NCBI GenBank assembly: GCA_036742665.1
Contig: DAINQP010000003.1
Span: 1 to 64,000 of the forward strand
Reading direction: 5' to 3'
Source: Gp6-AA40 sp036742665
GTDB lineage: Bacteria > Acidobacteriota > Vicinamibacteria > Vicinamibacterales > UBA2999
DNA: 64,000 nucleotides
The notes under the pieces were generated by a model. It made no database searches, had not been told where the DNA came from, and worked only from the letters and a program-made list of their open reading frames with translations. Shown piece after piece: positions 10,501-18,695 of this stretch; the first letter of the stretch is position 1, and every line of letters starts with the position of its first letter. A program made the translations under genes and the position numbers.

Positions 10501-10543
10501 ACAAACGAAGCACACTGACACCGCGAACATGGTGCTTGCGCAT
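7520..10543 (-). CDS. exported metallopeptidase-like / TolB-type propeller / outer-membrane barrel fusion
   Basis: A 1007-residue protein with a signal peptide (cleavage probably after A-Y-A, about residue 32). It then has a gluzincin-like peptidase domain with HELVH and, downstream, W-F-V-E-G-M-A-E-Y, which supplies the usual third Glu ligand (peptidase MA-like). The middle third holds PD40/WD40-type repeats (T-W-S-P-D-G-K-S-I-A-F and S-W-S-H-D-G-H-T-I-A-F). The last about 370 residues are rich in alternating aromatic strands and end in G-F-R-V-G-F, as in outer-membrane beta-barrels. The order protease, propeller, barrel suggests an outer-membrane-anchored surface or periplasmic protease; the substrate is unknown. 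The ATG at 10543 gives a clean signal peptide. Confidence 0.8.
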   Translation of the reverse strand: MRKHHVRGVSVLRLSLVCTVLVLPAIVSPAYAQYFGRNKVEYSNFDFRILTTEHFDLYYYEREERAARIAAQLAERWYARISTVLNHQLERRQPLVIYGSQAEFAQTNVVSGLVPDSVGGVTESLRRRIVMPFAPTMAETDRVLGHELVHAFQFDIARRYGGGTAQPLWFVEGMAEYLARGSADAESELWLRDAVRTDRLPRKQGEAARKLSPYQYGHAFWSYLGNRFGDAVVEKALKPDKKNRRLQDRIHYATGVDLETLHVEWRRSVFRVYGVPRGTDRPELWSRNGMQLGPSLSPDGKRAVFFSERDRLSLDLFLVDVNGGRVIRKLATTAASARFDSLQALRSTGAWSPEGDWFAFPAVRQGHATLILVAMREGRENRELVFDELGQILTPTWSPDGKSIAFSALSGGFTDLYVFDLSTNTLRQLTDDSPADLQPSWSHDGHTIAFVSERYGSNVESLTFGRPQLAVFDLDTDTIRRVDVGDIRAQLNPQWSLADDEIYFIGDGDGIANVYRVAVATGQSTPSIERLTSVHTGVSGVTPSSPALSVAASAPVVAYTVYERGRPQLVVFDASTATPRTVTMPAQATPAKPTEEVVPSRGLVDRIRADQQTGLPDLTTLGKREYSSRMSLETIGQPYMSSGGGPFGTFVRAGGALMFGDMLGERRLGAAVQIGNHLRDSAFEFRFLNQERRWNWGAIGELAPGLRRYRRFGDVEYDGQPALLKQTDYLQRMQMRMAGLVAYPFNRGLRLELTAGVRHAMYHRELRSQIASATTGKVLSTDRITSSGGDPTTVAEVSAALVHDTTVFGLTGPLVGSRYRLEITPAVGDLSYLRVLTDYRRYMMPVKPYSLAVRVLHSARYGPDGDDTRLMSSFLGSASLVRGHRLDLRDCPPDLARVCGEELLGSRLLVSNVEIRFPLWGMLSRQLEYGWLPADGFLFADSGLVWSGTQPAGVGVAAHGKGFTGITSIGGGIRLNAGGLPFEIAAIRSLDGPRPEWQTDFGFRVGF

Positions 10544-10675
10544 GGGGTACGGACCGACAAGAACGAGTTGTAGCGAGACGAAACGGCGGGAGACCGTCCG
10601 CTAGGAACGGTTTCTAACTTAGATGGAACAGCGAGTCAAGCAGAAGTGAAGGCAGGCGGCGCGCGGTGAAGACGC

Positions 10676-10707
10676 GTGAGGTGCGGAACTCTCGCTCCGC
10701 ACCTCAC
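10676..10707. terminator. strong hairpin downstream of the small outer-membrane protein gene
   Basis: A 12-bp perfect stem, GTGAGGTGCGGA (10676-10687) paired with TCCGCACCTCAC (10696-10707), with an 8-base loop. It lies 12 bases beyond the stop of the gene at 10720-11328. There is no T-run on either side, so a Rho-independent terminator without a U-tract, or an mRNA 3'-end stabiliser, is inferred. Confidence 0.55.
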
Positions 10708-10719
10708 AGTCGGTGGCGA

Positions 10720-11328
10720 CTACCACCGGAAACTGACGCCTACTGAGCCGCGCCAGAAATCGAAATCGCTGAGACCGATGTCTACCGCGTTGTCCGAGTC
10801 ATTTTCGAACGATCGGAAGTAGCGGAGGTCGCCGCGAATGCCCACGTTGTCGGTGAACTGACCGTTGACGCCGCCACCGATGTTCATGCCGAGGTCGTTC
10901 CGCGTAACGTCGTCAAAGAAATCGGTTACTCCGCTCACTCGGCTGCGGATGAGGCCAAGACCGGCTGAACCGTAGGGACGGATGCCCCGTCCGGGAGGCG
11001 CACTGATGAGCACGTTCCCCATGAACGTCGTCAGGTTGCTGTCCCCGAACTCAAAGTTGGCAGGGCCGATGGTGTTTTCGAAGAAGTTCGGCGACCAACC
11101 AAAGTCGAACTCGAAACCAACGACGCTCGGATTCCAGCCAATGGTCGCGCCGAAGTCGACGCGTTTTTCAACGTTATCCTCAAAGTCGCCAGCCGCGTCA
11201 TTGAACGAGGCACTGCCACCGAAGTTGGCGCCCACGAATGGCGTAAAGAACCAGCCCTGCGCACGCGCGGTCGCAGGGACCAGCAACAGCGCCAGCGCGC
11301 TGATCATGAGTAGTTTGCGTACTTGCAT
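10720..11328 (-). CDS. outer-membrane beta-barrel protein, small
   Basis: A 202-residue protein with a clear signal peptide (cleavage after A-R-A, residue 23) and a mature start Q-G-W-F-F-T-P-F-V-G-A-N-F-G-G. Alternating hydrophobic/polar glycine-rich strands run through to a C-terminal V-S-F-R-W with terminal aromatic residue. This is the usual form of an 8-stranded OmpW/OmpX-like barrel (OMP_b-brl type). A strong GGAGGAGG ribosome binding site precedes the ATG. The role is unknown; such proteins are often abundant porin-like or stress-related surface proteins. A hairpin follows at 10676. Confidence 0.8.
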   Translation of the reverse strand: MQVRKLLMISALALLLVPATARAQGWFFTPFVGANFGGSASFNDAAGDFEDNVEKRVDFGATIGWNPSVVGFEFDFGWSPNFFENTIGPANFEFGDSNLTTFMGNVLISAPPGRGIRPYGSAGLGLIRSRVSGVTDFFDDVTRNDLGMNIGGGVNGQFTDNVGIRGDLRYFRSFENDSDNAVDIGLSDFDFWRGSVGVSFRW

Positions 11329-11468
11329 CGTACCTCCTCCGTAAGCTCGAAAGACTCAAGACTCCGTAGGCGTTGTGGTGCAATCGCAATGCCCCACCCA
11401 CGAAATAGCGCGGCTGTTGTGTCGTCGTGAGCTCGGCTGTGTGGGATTGCGAAGACGAGCTGCGATGC

Positions 11469-14066
11469 CTACAGCTGACGTAGCGCTCGCATCGGATCGA
11501 GTCGCGAGCTGCGTCGCGCAGGGACATAGCTTGCGATGATCCCAACCAAGGTCAGCAGCAGCGCAGCACCTGCAAAGGCGACCGGATCGAACGGGCTGAC
11601 ACCTGCCAGGAAGGTTCTGAACAGCGGGGTAAGGCCGAGCGAGGCAAATGCTCCCAACGCCACACCTCCCGCCACGACCTTCAGCGCACGCAACAACATC
11701 TCCTGGCGTATGCGAGGACGCGAGGCGCCGAGCGCCATGCGGATGCCAACTTCCGCCGTGCGGGACGCCGCGACGTACGACATAACCCCATAGAGACCGA
11801 TCATGGCCAACAACACCCCGGTTCCGCCCATCGCGCCCATGAGCATCGTGCCGAGGCGGCGCATGTTCATCTCCAGGCTGGTAGCACTGCGAAGGGTCTG
11901 CGCATTGACCGGCACGGTGGCATCGACCTCGTCTATCGCGCGCTGCACTGATGTGACGAGCCCGTCTGGCGACGACGCGCGAGCGTGGATGATAAGGGTT
12001 CGCGGACGCTGCGCGAACGGGTAATAGACGACCGACTGCGGCGCCTCACCGATTGTCCCGATGCGGTGGTCGCGCACGACACCGACGACTTCCGCATCGA
12101 GCTCGTCCTCCGTCTGCACGTGCTGACCAATTACTTCTTGTCCGGGAAAGTACGTCTTGGCGAAGGTCTCGTTCACGATTGCGACCGCCGGACTGCCCAT
12201 CCGGTCACTTCGTCCGAACTCGCGACCTTTGAGCATGCGAATGCCCAGCGTGCGGAAGAAATCCGCCCCGACGCTGTAGTTGGATGGACGTGTGCCGGGT
12301 ATATCGGTACGGCCGGCCGGATGAAAACTCCTCAGCAGCGAGTCGCCGCCGAGCGGAACGAGGTTGGCCACACTGGCCAGTGAAATTCCCGGGACCTGTG
12401 CGATCCGTTCAACCAGCCGCTCGGCGAAACGTGCGCGCGCGTCGCCTCCATATTGCTGCTGGTCCAGGCCGAATCGGGCGACGATGCCGTGGTCGAGATC
12501 GAAGCCGAGATCGGTGTGCCCGATCCGGATCTGACTGCGCACGAAGAGCAGCGTGGCGACAACCAGAAACAGCGACATCGCCAACTGGCCAACCACGAGC
12601 GATTGCCGCATCCACGTGCGCGGCGTCGCGCGGTCGCCACTCTGTCGCACATCGTCTATCACACGTTCGCGTGTCGCCCTGAGCGCCGGAAGGACGCCGC
12701 AGATGAGCGTGATCAGAAACACGAGCGGCACGCCGTACGGCACGATGCGCGCGTTCGGTGCCATGAGGTTGCGAAGCGGGGCCATTTCCGACGGGAGCGG
12801 CGCCCAGTTCACCGCATACGCCATGGCCAGACCGATCACTGCACCCGTCAGCGCCAGCAACAGGCTCTCGATCAGCATCGCCTGCACGACACGGGCACGC
12901 CCCGCCCCGATCGCCACGCGCACGGCAAACTCTCGGCGGCGCTCCGTGGCACGGGCCATCAGCAATCCGGCAACATTGACGCACGCGATAAGGAGCACCA
13001 GGGCGCCGGTCACAATCGTCAACGTCCTGGCTGCGCTGTATCCGATTTCCGCACCGCGAAACTGTACGGCTCGAGCCGGAAAGACGCGCGCCGAACGGCC
13101 CTTCGATGACAGCCGTTCGGGATACATCCGCTCGAGCGATGCGGTCAACGTCGTGACCGCGGCCTGTGCCTGCGACATCGTGGCATTCGGCTGCAGGCGT
13201 GCCAGGACACTCAGAGTGGGCGTCGCGCGATCCTCGAACGCCGACAACGTCAGGCGGCTAATCGGGACGTAGATCTGCGGCCCAATCCAGCCGAAGACCG
13301 CACGATAATCGTCGGGAAGCACGCCGACAACGGTGAACGACTCGCCGCCGAGCACGATTGATTGTCCAATCGCCGCCGGATCACCGCGCAGCCGATTCCG
13401 CCAGAAGCCTGCAGTAACCACGACGACTCTCGGGTTGCGCTCCGGCGCGGCCTCGGTTGCGGAGAACATGCGGCCAAGCTGCGCGCGAACGCCGAGCGCC
13501 TCGAAATAGTTTGCCGTGACGACGAGGAATGTGACTGGCGTCAGGCGGCCAGCGGATCCCATGTTCAACGCGCCGGTTCTGAAGCCGACTGCGTCCGTAA
13601 AGATGCCGTTACCCTTCAGATCCTGGTAATCGGGATACGAGAACTGATTCGCGTATCCAGGTTCGACGGCTACCACCCGCTTCGGCTCCGTCATCGTGGG
13701 CTCGTGACCGTAGATCGTGCTGATGCCCATGAACAACATGGCGTTGAGCCCGATGCCAAGGCCCAGCGACAGCGCACTGACCGTCACCAGAGCCGGACTT
13801 CGGCGGAGACTGCGTCCACCGTGACGAACGTCCTGCCACAGGGCGTCGATCCACGGGGCCACCCACTGCGCGCGGGCGTCTTCGCGCGCGAGCGTGGTGT
13901 TCCCCATCGTGCGGCGAACCGCACGCTGGGCCTCGGATGCGGACGCGCCCTCGCGGCGCAGGTCGTGCTCGGCCATCTCACGATGAAACCGGAGCTCCTC
14001 GTCGAGCTCCTCCGCGGCACGGCGTCCACGCAGCCAGTATCCAAGGCGTCGCAGGAAAGTCGTCAC
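11469..14066 (-). CDS. ADOP-type ABC transporter permease (MacB/FtsX domains)
   Basis: About 865 residues from a GTG at 14066. The N-terminal motif E-L-D-E-E-L-R-F-H-R-E-M and the A-x-R-x-F-G-like segment are typical of acidobacterial duplicated orphan permeases. A membrane segment follows, then a MacB periplasmic core domain, three membrane segments of an FtsX domain, a second MacB core, and a second FtsX domain ending P-A-R-R-S-S-R-L-D-P-M-R-A-L-R. No ATPase gene is beside it, as expected for an orphan permease. The frame is open upstream to 14204 inside padR, but the family start motif places initiation at or near 14066, 6 bases after the padR stop. It is almost certainly co-transcribed with and controlled by that PadR regulator. 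Confidence 0.9.
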   Translation of the reverse strand: MTTFLRRLGYWLRGRRAAEELDEELRFHREMAEHDLRREGASASEAQRAVRRTMGNTTLAREDARAQWVAPWIDALWQDVRHGGRSLRRSPALVTVSALSLGLGIGLNAMLFMGISTIYGHEPTMTEPKRVVAVEPGYANQFSYPDYQDLKGNGIFTDAVGFRTGALNMGSAGRLTPVTFLVVTANYFEALGVRAQLGRMFSATEAAPERNPRVVVVTAGFWRNRLRGDPAAIGQSIVLGGESFTVVGVLPDDYRAVFGWIGPQIYVPISRLTLSAFEDRATPTLSVLARLQPNATMSQAQAAVTTLTASLERMYPERLSSKGRSARVFPARAVQFRGAEIGYSAARTLTIVTGALVLLIACVNVAGLLMARATERRREFAVRVAIGAGRARVVQAMLIESLLLALTGAVIGLAMAYAVNWAPLPSEMAPLRNLMAPNARIVPYGVPLVFLITLICGVLPALRATRERVIDDVRQSGDRATPRTWMRQSLVVGQLAMSLFLVVATLLFVRSQIRIGHTDLGFDLDHGIVARFGLDQQQYGGDARARFAERLVERIAQVPGISLASVANLVPLGGDSLLRSFHPAGRTDIPGTRPSNYSVGADFFRTLGIRMLKGREFGRSDRMGSPAVAIVNETFAKTYFPGQEVIGQHVQTEDELDAEVVGVVRDHRIGTIGEAPQSVVYYPFAQRPRTLIIHARASSPDGLVTSVQRAIDEVDATVPVNAQTLRSATSLEMNMRRLGTMLMGAMGGTGVLLAMIGLYGVMSYVAASRTAEVGIRMALGASRPRIRQEMLLRALKVVAGGVALGAFASLGLTPLFRTFLAGVSPFDPVAFAGAALLLTLVGIIASYVPARRSSRLDPMRALRQL

Positions 14067-14071
14067 GGTCG

Positions 14072-14407
14072 CTACGCCTCGAGCACGCGCTGAATCGCCA
14101 GGATCATCTGATCGAATCCCTTGCGTTCGACGGCAAGACGTTTGCGCCCCGCCGCTGTCAACGAGTAATAGCGGGCGCGGCGATTGTTGTCCGACAGCCC
14201 CCACTCGCCGGCAATCCAGCCATTGACGAGCAAGCGCTGCAATGCGGGATAGAGCGAGCTCTCGCCGACTTGCAGGACCTCGTCAGACGTGACGCGCAGA
14301 TGCCGGGCGATACCGTAGCCGTGCATCGATCCACGCTGTAGCGTCCTGAGGATCAGCAGGTCGAGCGTGCCGGGCAACAGTTCCGGTGGGTCGTTGGTTG
14401 CTCCCAT
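14072..14407 (-). CDS. PadR family transcriptional regulator
   Basis: A 111-residue PadR winged-helix protein. It opens with L-L-P-G-T-L-D-L-L-I-L-R-T-L and has G-Y-G-I-A-R-H-L, then E-S-S-L-Y-P-A-L-Q-R-L in the recognition helix and G-W-I-A-G-E-W-G in the wing, all hallmarks of the family. The C-terminal helix would form the dimer. The gene ends 5 bases before the ADOP permease and is the promoter-proximal gene of the pair. Repeated TATCGA sites around its own promoter (14412-14464) suggest autorepression. The inducing ligand is unknown. Confidence 0.93.
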   Translation of the reverse strand: MGATNDPPELLPGTLDLLILRTLQRGSMHGYGIARHLRVTSDEVLQVGESSLYPALQRLLVNGWIAGEWGLSDNNRRARYYSLTAAGRKRLAVERKGFDQMILAIQRVLEA

Positions 14408-14411
14408 CGTT

Positions 14412-14464
14412 TATCGATGGAGAGTATCGAACCATCACCGCCGCGCTGTCAACTCCTATCGATA
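14412..14464 (-). promoter_or_regulatory. padR-ADOP promoter with TATCGA operator sites
   Basis: Read on the minus strand: TTGACA (complement of 14447-14452), 18-base spacer, GATACT (complement of 14423-14428). Three TATCGA-containing sites surround it: the palindrome TATCGATA at 14457-14464, TATCGA at 14425-14430 overlapping the -10 box, and TATCGAT at 14412-14418. The first also lies 16 bases before the divergent kinase start. PadR autoregulation is inferred from site placement. Confidence 0.6.
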
Positions 14465-14480
14465 CACGTAGGGAGTCAAT

Positions 14481-16406
14481 ATGACTGGCCTTGCACTGGA
14501 CAGGACTGTCGCGACGAACGACAGTAGAGGGCCCGTCATGAGCGACCCCGCGTCACCAATGGCCGCATCTGGTGTTGAGTCCGTCGAGGATATCCTGCAC
14601 CTGCTCAGGACGCGGGTGCTGCTGGTTGCATTGAACGTGCTGGCAGTCGCAATGCCGCTGGTCTGTGTGATTCTCGCCTGGCAGGCGTACGCCGCCGGCT
14701 CACTCACCACTGCAACCCTCGCCATCTGCTCGTGGGGTCTGGTATTTCCCGTTTTGCGCCTGTGCCGTTCGGGGATGGCCTTTCAAACGTCGGCACTCGT
14801 GCTGCTGACCGTGCTGCTTATGAGCGCGGCGATGGTGGCGATGCGCGGCGGCCTGACGATCGGAAACCTCGCGGTCAGTGTCCTGGTGATTCTGCTCGCG
14901 ACGCTGTTCTTCGGCCGACACGGCGCGATCGCGGCGCTGTTCGCGGTGGTTCTGGTGATCGTCACAAGCGGCGTCCTGGTCGTTCAGGGGCATCTTCCCC
15001 CGTTGTCGCGCGATTTGTGGGATCCGCTGGACCCCGCCGTATGGGTGCGACAGACAGTCATCATGACCCTCCTCGGCGTCGTGATGGCCGCCACCGAGCT
15101 CTACGTCGTTGAGCGTCTCGCCCATCAGGTCGACGTGCATCAGAAGCTTGCCATTCGCGAACGTGAGCAGCGGCTCGCGCTCGAGCGATCCGAGCGGGAA
15201 CGGGTCCGCGAGCGCGAGCAGCGCGAACACGCGCAGCATGCGCTGGAACAATCACGCCGCATCGAAGCGCTCGCCAGGATGGCTGGCGGTGTCGCGCACG
15301 ATTTCAACAATGCGCTCACCGTCATCGTCGGCGGTGCCGAGATGGCCAAGCTTCGCCGCGACTTTCCCGAACAAGTCGAGGAGTGCCTCGACGAGGTGTT
15401 ACGCGCGGCGAGCGGCGCTGCCGACCTGTCTCGCCGGCTACTCATGCTCGGCCGCCAGCACATCGCCAAGCCGACGCCGACGGCGATCGCGAGCCTGGTC
15501 GATCGGCTTCAGACACCGATGCGCCGGATACTCGCCGAGGATATTCACCTGGCCGTGAACCCGCCTGCCGAAGACGCGACCGCGATGGTCGATGACACAC
15601 AGCTCGAACATGCGCTGCTCAACCTCGTCATCAACGCCGGTGATGCGATGCCGCGTGGCGGTACCGTGACGATTAGCTGGCGCGTCGAGGATGTGGCCAG
15701 CGCACCGAACGTGGCTGACGGCAGGTATGTCTCCATTGGCATCTCGGACACTGGCCCGGGCATGGACCACGAGACCCTCGATCGGATCTTCGATCCATTC
15801 TTCACGACCAAACTCGACAAAGGCGGCACCGGACTCGGCCTGGCAACCGTTTATGCCTTCGCCAAGGAATCACACGGTGGCATTGACGCAACATCCGCGC
15901 CCGGCACCGGCACCACGATCACCATTTGGCTGCCCGAAGCGCGTGACGTCCATCCACCCCCGCCCACGCCGCTCGCCAAGGCCACCGCAGTCGCCGTGCC
16001 CGCCGGGGCTCGTGTGCTCGTCGTCGAGGATCGCGCCGATGTCCGGGCCAGCATGTCGCGAATCCTGTCGCACCATGGTTTCGTTGTCATTGAAACCAGC
16101 GACGGAGATGGTGCACTGCAACGACTGGCTGAGGACCGCGCATTCGCTTTGATGTGTATCGACGGCGTGATGCCCGGGCTCGAGACCGCGACGGTGATCG
16201 AGCGAGCCAATGCGCTGGCACCCTCGATGCCGGTCCTGGTGTGCTCGGGTCACGTGCAGGAAGAACTGCTGCGCCGTGGCATCGCCACGGGCCGCTACGC
16301 GTTCCTGTCGAAGCCGTTCTCGGCGCAGCAGCTGCTCACCAGCGTCGCGCAGGTGCTCGGCTCGCGCGGCGACTCCACGATCGCTGCCCCGCCCTCTCAG
16401 GGCTGA
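14481..16406 (+). CDS. hybrid sensor histidine kinase with C-terminal receiver domain
   Basis: A 641-residue protein. About five or six membrane helices span residues 45-210, followed by a charged coiled coil (about 215-260) leading into the phosphorylation motif A-H-D-F-N-N (His273). The ATPase domain shows the N-box (L-N-L-V-I-N-A-G-D-A-M), D-T-G-P-G-M and G-T-G-L-G-L. A receiver domain follows (R-V-L-V-V-E-D, with I-D-G-V-M-P-G holding the phospho-acceptor Asp). It is an inner-membrane sensor that can pass phosphate to its own receiver; no DNA-binding output is attached and no response regulator lies beside it. The signal is unknown. The start at 14481 has AGGGAG 5 bases upstream. It is divergent from padR. 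Confidence 0.9.
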   Translation: MTGLALDRTVATNDSRGPVMSDPASPMAASGVESVEDILHLLRTRVLLVALNVLAVAMPLVCVILAWQAYAAGSLTTATLAICSWGLVFPVLRLCRSGMAFQTSALVLLTVLLMSAAMVAMRGGLTIGNLAVSVLVILLATLFFGRHGAIAALFAVVLVIVTSGVLVVQGHLPPLSRDLWDPLDPAVWVRQTVIMTLLGVVMAATELYVVERLAHQVDVHQKLAIREREQRLALERSERERVREREQREHAQHALEQSRRIEALARMAGGVAHDFNNALTVIVGGAEMAKLRRDFPEQVEECLDEVLRAASGAADLSRRLLMLGRQHIAKPTPTAIASLVDRLQTPMRRILAEDIHLAVNPPAEDATAMVDDTQLEHALLNLVINAGDAMPRGGTVTISWRVEDVASAPNVADGRYVSIGISDTGPGMDHETLDRIFDPFFTTKLDKGGTGLGLATVYAFAKESHGGIDATSAPGTGTTITIWLPEARDVHPPPPTPLAKATAVAVPAGARVLVVEDRADVRASMSRILSHHGFVVIETSDGDGALQRLAEDRAFALMCIDGVMPGLETATVIERANALAPSMPVLVCSGHVQEELLRRGIATGRYAFLSKPFSAQQLLTSVAQVLGSRGDSTIAAPPSQG

Positions 16407-16479
16407 CACGGCCGTGCTGTGACCCGCCACGAATGACTCCAATGCACGCTGTGCTCCAGTCGTGTTACGCTGCGCGCCC

Positions 16480-17556
16480 ATGGGCTTTTTGATACTCCGA
16501 GGGGTTCGTAGCGCCCTTTGTATTTCAGCAATTTGCTTAGGGCTGGTCATGGCCGGGGCGGTTCCCGCCGCCGCTCAGGCCAGAGGATCGGCGGACGCGG
16601 CGGCTGCCATGCGAGTGAATCCGCATTGGAAGGCGCCGCGTACTGCCTGGGGCCACCCAGACCTTGAAGGCATCTGGACCAGTGACGACATGCGCGGTGT
16701 GGCGATGTCGCGTCAACCGCAATTCGGCACTCGCCTCTACCTGAGTGACGAGGAGTTCGCGGCTCGCGCCAAGCAGCGCCAGAGCGCGCGCGCCGTCGAC
16801 GACGCGAGGACGGGTACGTTCCGCAATGAGGAAGGCTCGCGCGACTTCAGCTACACCTCGATGGTGATCGATCCGCCGGACGGCCGCGTGCCGGCGTTGA
16901 CGCCCGCAGGACAGGCGCGACGCGCCTCTGGTGGTCAGGGATCGTTCGGCGTGGGACCCTGGAACAAGGTCCAGGATTTCTCTCTCTACGATCGCTGCAT
17001 CACCCGCGGCGCGATTGGGTCGTTCATGCCTGCGGTCTACGGCAATGGTGCCCGCATCGTCCAGACGCCGAACGCGGTCGTCATCAGCTACGAGATGGTG
17101 CACGACACGCGCGTGATCCCGCTGGACGACCGGCCGCCGCTCAGCGACAACATCCATCTGTTGATGGGCGATTCGCGCGGGCATTGGGAAGGCGACACCT
17201 TGGTCGTCGAGTCGCGCAACTTCACCGATCGAACGACGGTCGGCGGCGCCCGGCACAGCGAGAAGCTGCATATGACTGAGCGCTTCACGCGAATCGATCC
17301 CGAGATGATCGACTACGAGATCCATGTTGACGATCCCGACACGTTCGTCAAACCGTGGACGATGCGGATGACCATCACGACGCAGCTGGACTATCAGATC
17401 TACGAATACGGCTGCCACGAAGGCAACAACGCGATGCGGAACGCGTTGAGCGCGGAGCGCGCCTACGACAAGGCCGTGGAAGACGCGAAGGCAAAGGGAC
17501 TGCCGCCGCCCGAGCGCGTGTTCGAACGCGTCAACGGAGCCGACCGCGCGCGGTGA
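16480..17556 (+). CDS. secreted protein of unknown function, TE/VDDP-motif family
   Basis: About 358 residues with a signal peptide (cleavage near A-A-A-Q-A). After it come H-P-D-L-E-G-I-W-T, a central Y-D-R-C-I-T-R-G segment with a Cys, G-N-G-A-R-I-V-Q-T, and H-W-E-G-D-T-L-V-V-E-S. The diagnostic stretch is H-S-E-K-L-H-M-T-E-R-F-T-R-I-D then V-D-D-P-D-T-F, ending in Y-E-Y-G-C-H-E-G-N. The same S-E-K/T-E/V-x-D-P core occurs in the proteins at 52473 and 53661. The family is common in acidobacteria and some proteobacteria, but I know no assigned function. It leads a run of exported genes on the same strand. An ATG 18 bases upstream (16462) is an alternative start. Confidence 0.75.
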   Translation: MGFLILRGVRSALCISAICLGLVMAGAVPAAAQARGSADAAAAMRVNPHWKAPRTAWGHPDLEGIWTSDDMRGVAMSRQPQFGTRLYLSDEEFAARAKQRQSARAVDDARTGTFRNEEGSRDFSYTSMVIDPPDGRVPALTPAGQARRASGGQGSFGVGPWNKVQDFSLYDRCITRGAIGSFMPAVYGNGARIVQTPNAVVISYEMVHDTRVIPLDDRPPLSDNIHLLMGDSRGHWEGDTLVVESRNFTDRTTVGGARHSEKLHMTERFTRIDPEMIDYEIHVDDPDTFVKPWTMRMTITTQLDYQIYEYGCHEGNNAMRNALSAERAYDKAVEDAKAKGLPPPERVFERVNGADRAR

Positions 17557-17603
17557 TTGGTTACGTAGAGGCTACCTTCAGGCGGCCTTTCATCGGAGGA
17601 CGA

Positions 17604-18212
17604 ATGAATCGAATCGTGTTCTCGCTCTTGTTGGTCGCTGGTGTCGCTGCTCCGGCCGCAGCGCAGGCGCCCGCTCCAACCGCACTGCCAGCAGCCGACG
17701 CGACAGTCGTCGCCAACCCGACCTACGTCTCTATTCCGATGGAGATCACGGTCAACAAGCCCGCTGCCGACGTGTGGAAGCGCATCGGCAAGTACTGCGA
17801 TATCGGCGAGTGGTTCCAGATTCCCTGCACGATTACACAGGGCAAGGATGGTGAGTTCGGCGCGGTACGGTCGGTGGCCAACGAAGTACTCGTCGGCAAG
17901 ACCGAGCTGTCGTACACCTACACGCAGCCGGTGCGCGCCGGCCGCCCCTACATCCTCTATCACGGCACGCTCGAAGCACGCCCGGTGACCGCGACGACCT
18001 CGAAGCTGGTCTACACGCTGGTCTATGACAATTCGACGCTGGGCGACGATGCCGCCAAGGAAAAGGATCGGCAGACGCGGACCGCGACGTTCACCCGCGC
18101 GCTGCAGAACATGAAGACGATCGCTGAAGGCGGCACACTGCCTCCTCCGCCGCCGCGCGGTGGCGGCGCAGGCGCGCCGGCTGGTGCACCGCCAGTCAGC
18201 GGACGCAACTGA
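17604..18212 (+). CDS. exported SRPBCC (START-like) family protein
   Basis: A 202-residue protein with a signal peptide (cleavage after A-A-A-Q, residue 21). The START/Bet-v1-like domain begins V-S-I-P-M-E-I-T-V-N-K-P-A-A-D-V-W-K and contains G-K-Y-C-D-I-G-E-W, then L-S-Y-T-Y-T-Q-P and the C-terminal helix F-T-R-A-L-Q-N-M. The last about 30 residues are Pro/Gly/Ala rich and look disordered. SRPBCC domains bind hydrophobic ligands; export is less common for this fold and suggests a periplasmic ligand. AGGA lies 4 bases before the ATG. It is probably co-transcribed with 16480, 47 bases upstream, and the DUF6152 gene 7 bases downstream. Confidence 0.78.
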   Translation: MNRIVFSLLLVAGVAAPAAAQAPAPTALPAADATVVANPTYVSIPMEITVNKPAADVWKRIGKYCDIGEWFQIPCTITQGKDGEFGAVRSVANEVLVGKTELSYTYTQPVRAGRPYILYHGTLEARPVTATTSKLVYTLVYDNSTLGDDAAKEKDRQTRTATFTRALQNMKTIAEGGTLPPPPPRGGGAGAPAGAPPVSGRN

Positions 18213-18219
18213 GGCCGAC

Positions 18220-18690
18220 ATGCGATGGTACGCAGGGGACACCTTCCGCCTTCGCGTCAAGCTACGGCGGACCACCATAGCCTTGGCGAAGGTGGTGAGG
18301 CGGCCCGTTGCATTCGCGGCCGGCGGCGTCGTGACACTCACGCTGTCGGTCGCGGCGCACCATTCGCATGGCCAGTACGACGAATCGTTCAGGGACATCT
18401 CCGGCGTCGTCAAAGAGATGCACCTGCTGACGCCGCATTCCTGGCTATACATCGAGGTGAAGGATTCCTCGGGCGCACCGCAGGTCTGGGCGCTCGAGGC
18501 GACGACGCGTGCGCAGCTCGAGCAGGCTGGTGTCACACGCGAGTACGTGAAGCCGGGCGATCCGATCAAAGCCCGCTGTCATCCCCTCAGGGACAAGACC
18601 AACGGATGTCTGCTCGGCTTTCTGAAAGCCGCCGACGGCTCGGTCAAGGACTGGGACGGCGGCAACGCTCCCCCACCGAAAGATTTTTAG
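18220..18690 (+). CDS. DUF6152 family exported protein (copy 1)
   Basis: About 156 residues. The mature part begins at A-H-H-S-H-G-Q-Y-D, the family hallmark after signal cleavage, then P-H-S-W-L-Y-I-E-V-K and W-A-L-E-A-T. It shares with copy 2 (21223) a C-terminal R-C-H-P-L-R-D-x-x-x-G-C-L-L-G-F motif with two Cys and one His, absent from copy 3 (53204). DUF6152 has no assigned function that I know of; an oligosaccharide-binding-like beta fold is possible. The first about 28 residues before the hydrophobic signal come from a REP-like element (18241-18305), so true translation may start at a GTG near 18289 and the start is uncertain. Confidence 0.78.
   Translation: MRWYAGDTFRLRVKLRRTTIALAKVVRRPVAFAAGGVVTLTLSVAAHHSHGQYDESFRDISGVVKEMHLLTPHSWLYIEVKDSSGAPQVWALEATTRAQLEQAGVTREYVKPGDPIKARCHPLRDKTNGCLLGFLKAADGSVKDWDGGNAPPPKDF
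18241..18305. repeat. REP-like element (family A) at the start of the DUF6152 gene
   Basis: TTCCGCCTTCGCGTCAAGC followed by TACGGCGGACC forms TCCGCC/GGCGGA arms, then a second arm CCTTGGCGAAGG. The sequence matches the elements at 21678 and 4073. It lies between the preceding gene and the hydrophobic signal segment of the DUF6152 protein. Confidence 0.65.
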
Positions 18691-18695
18691 GATAG

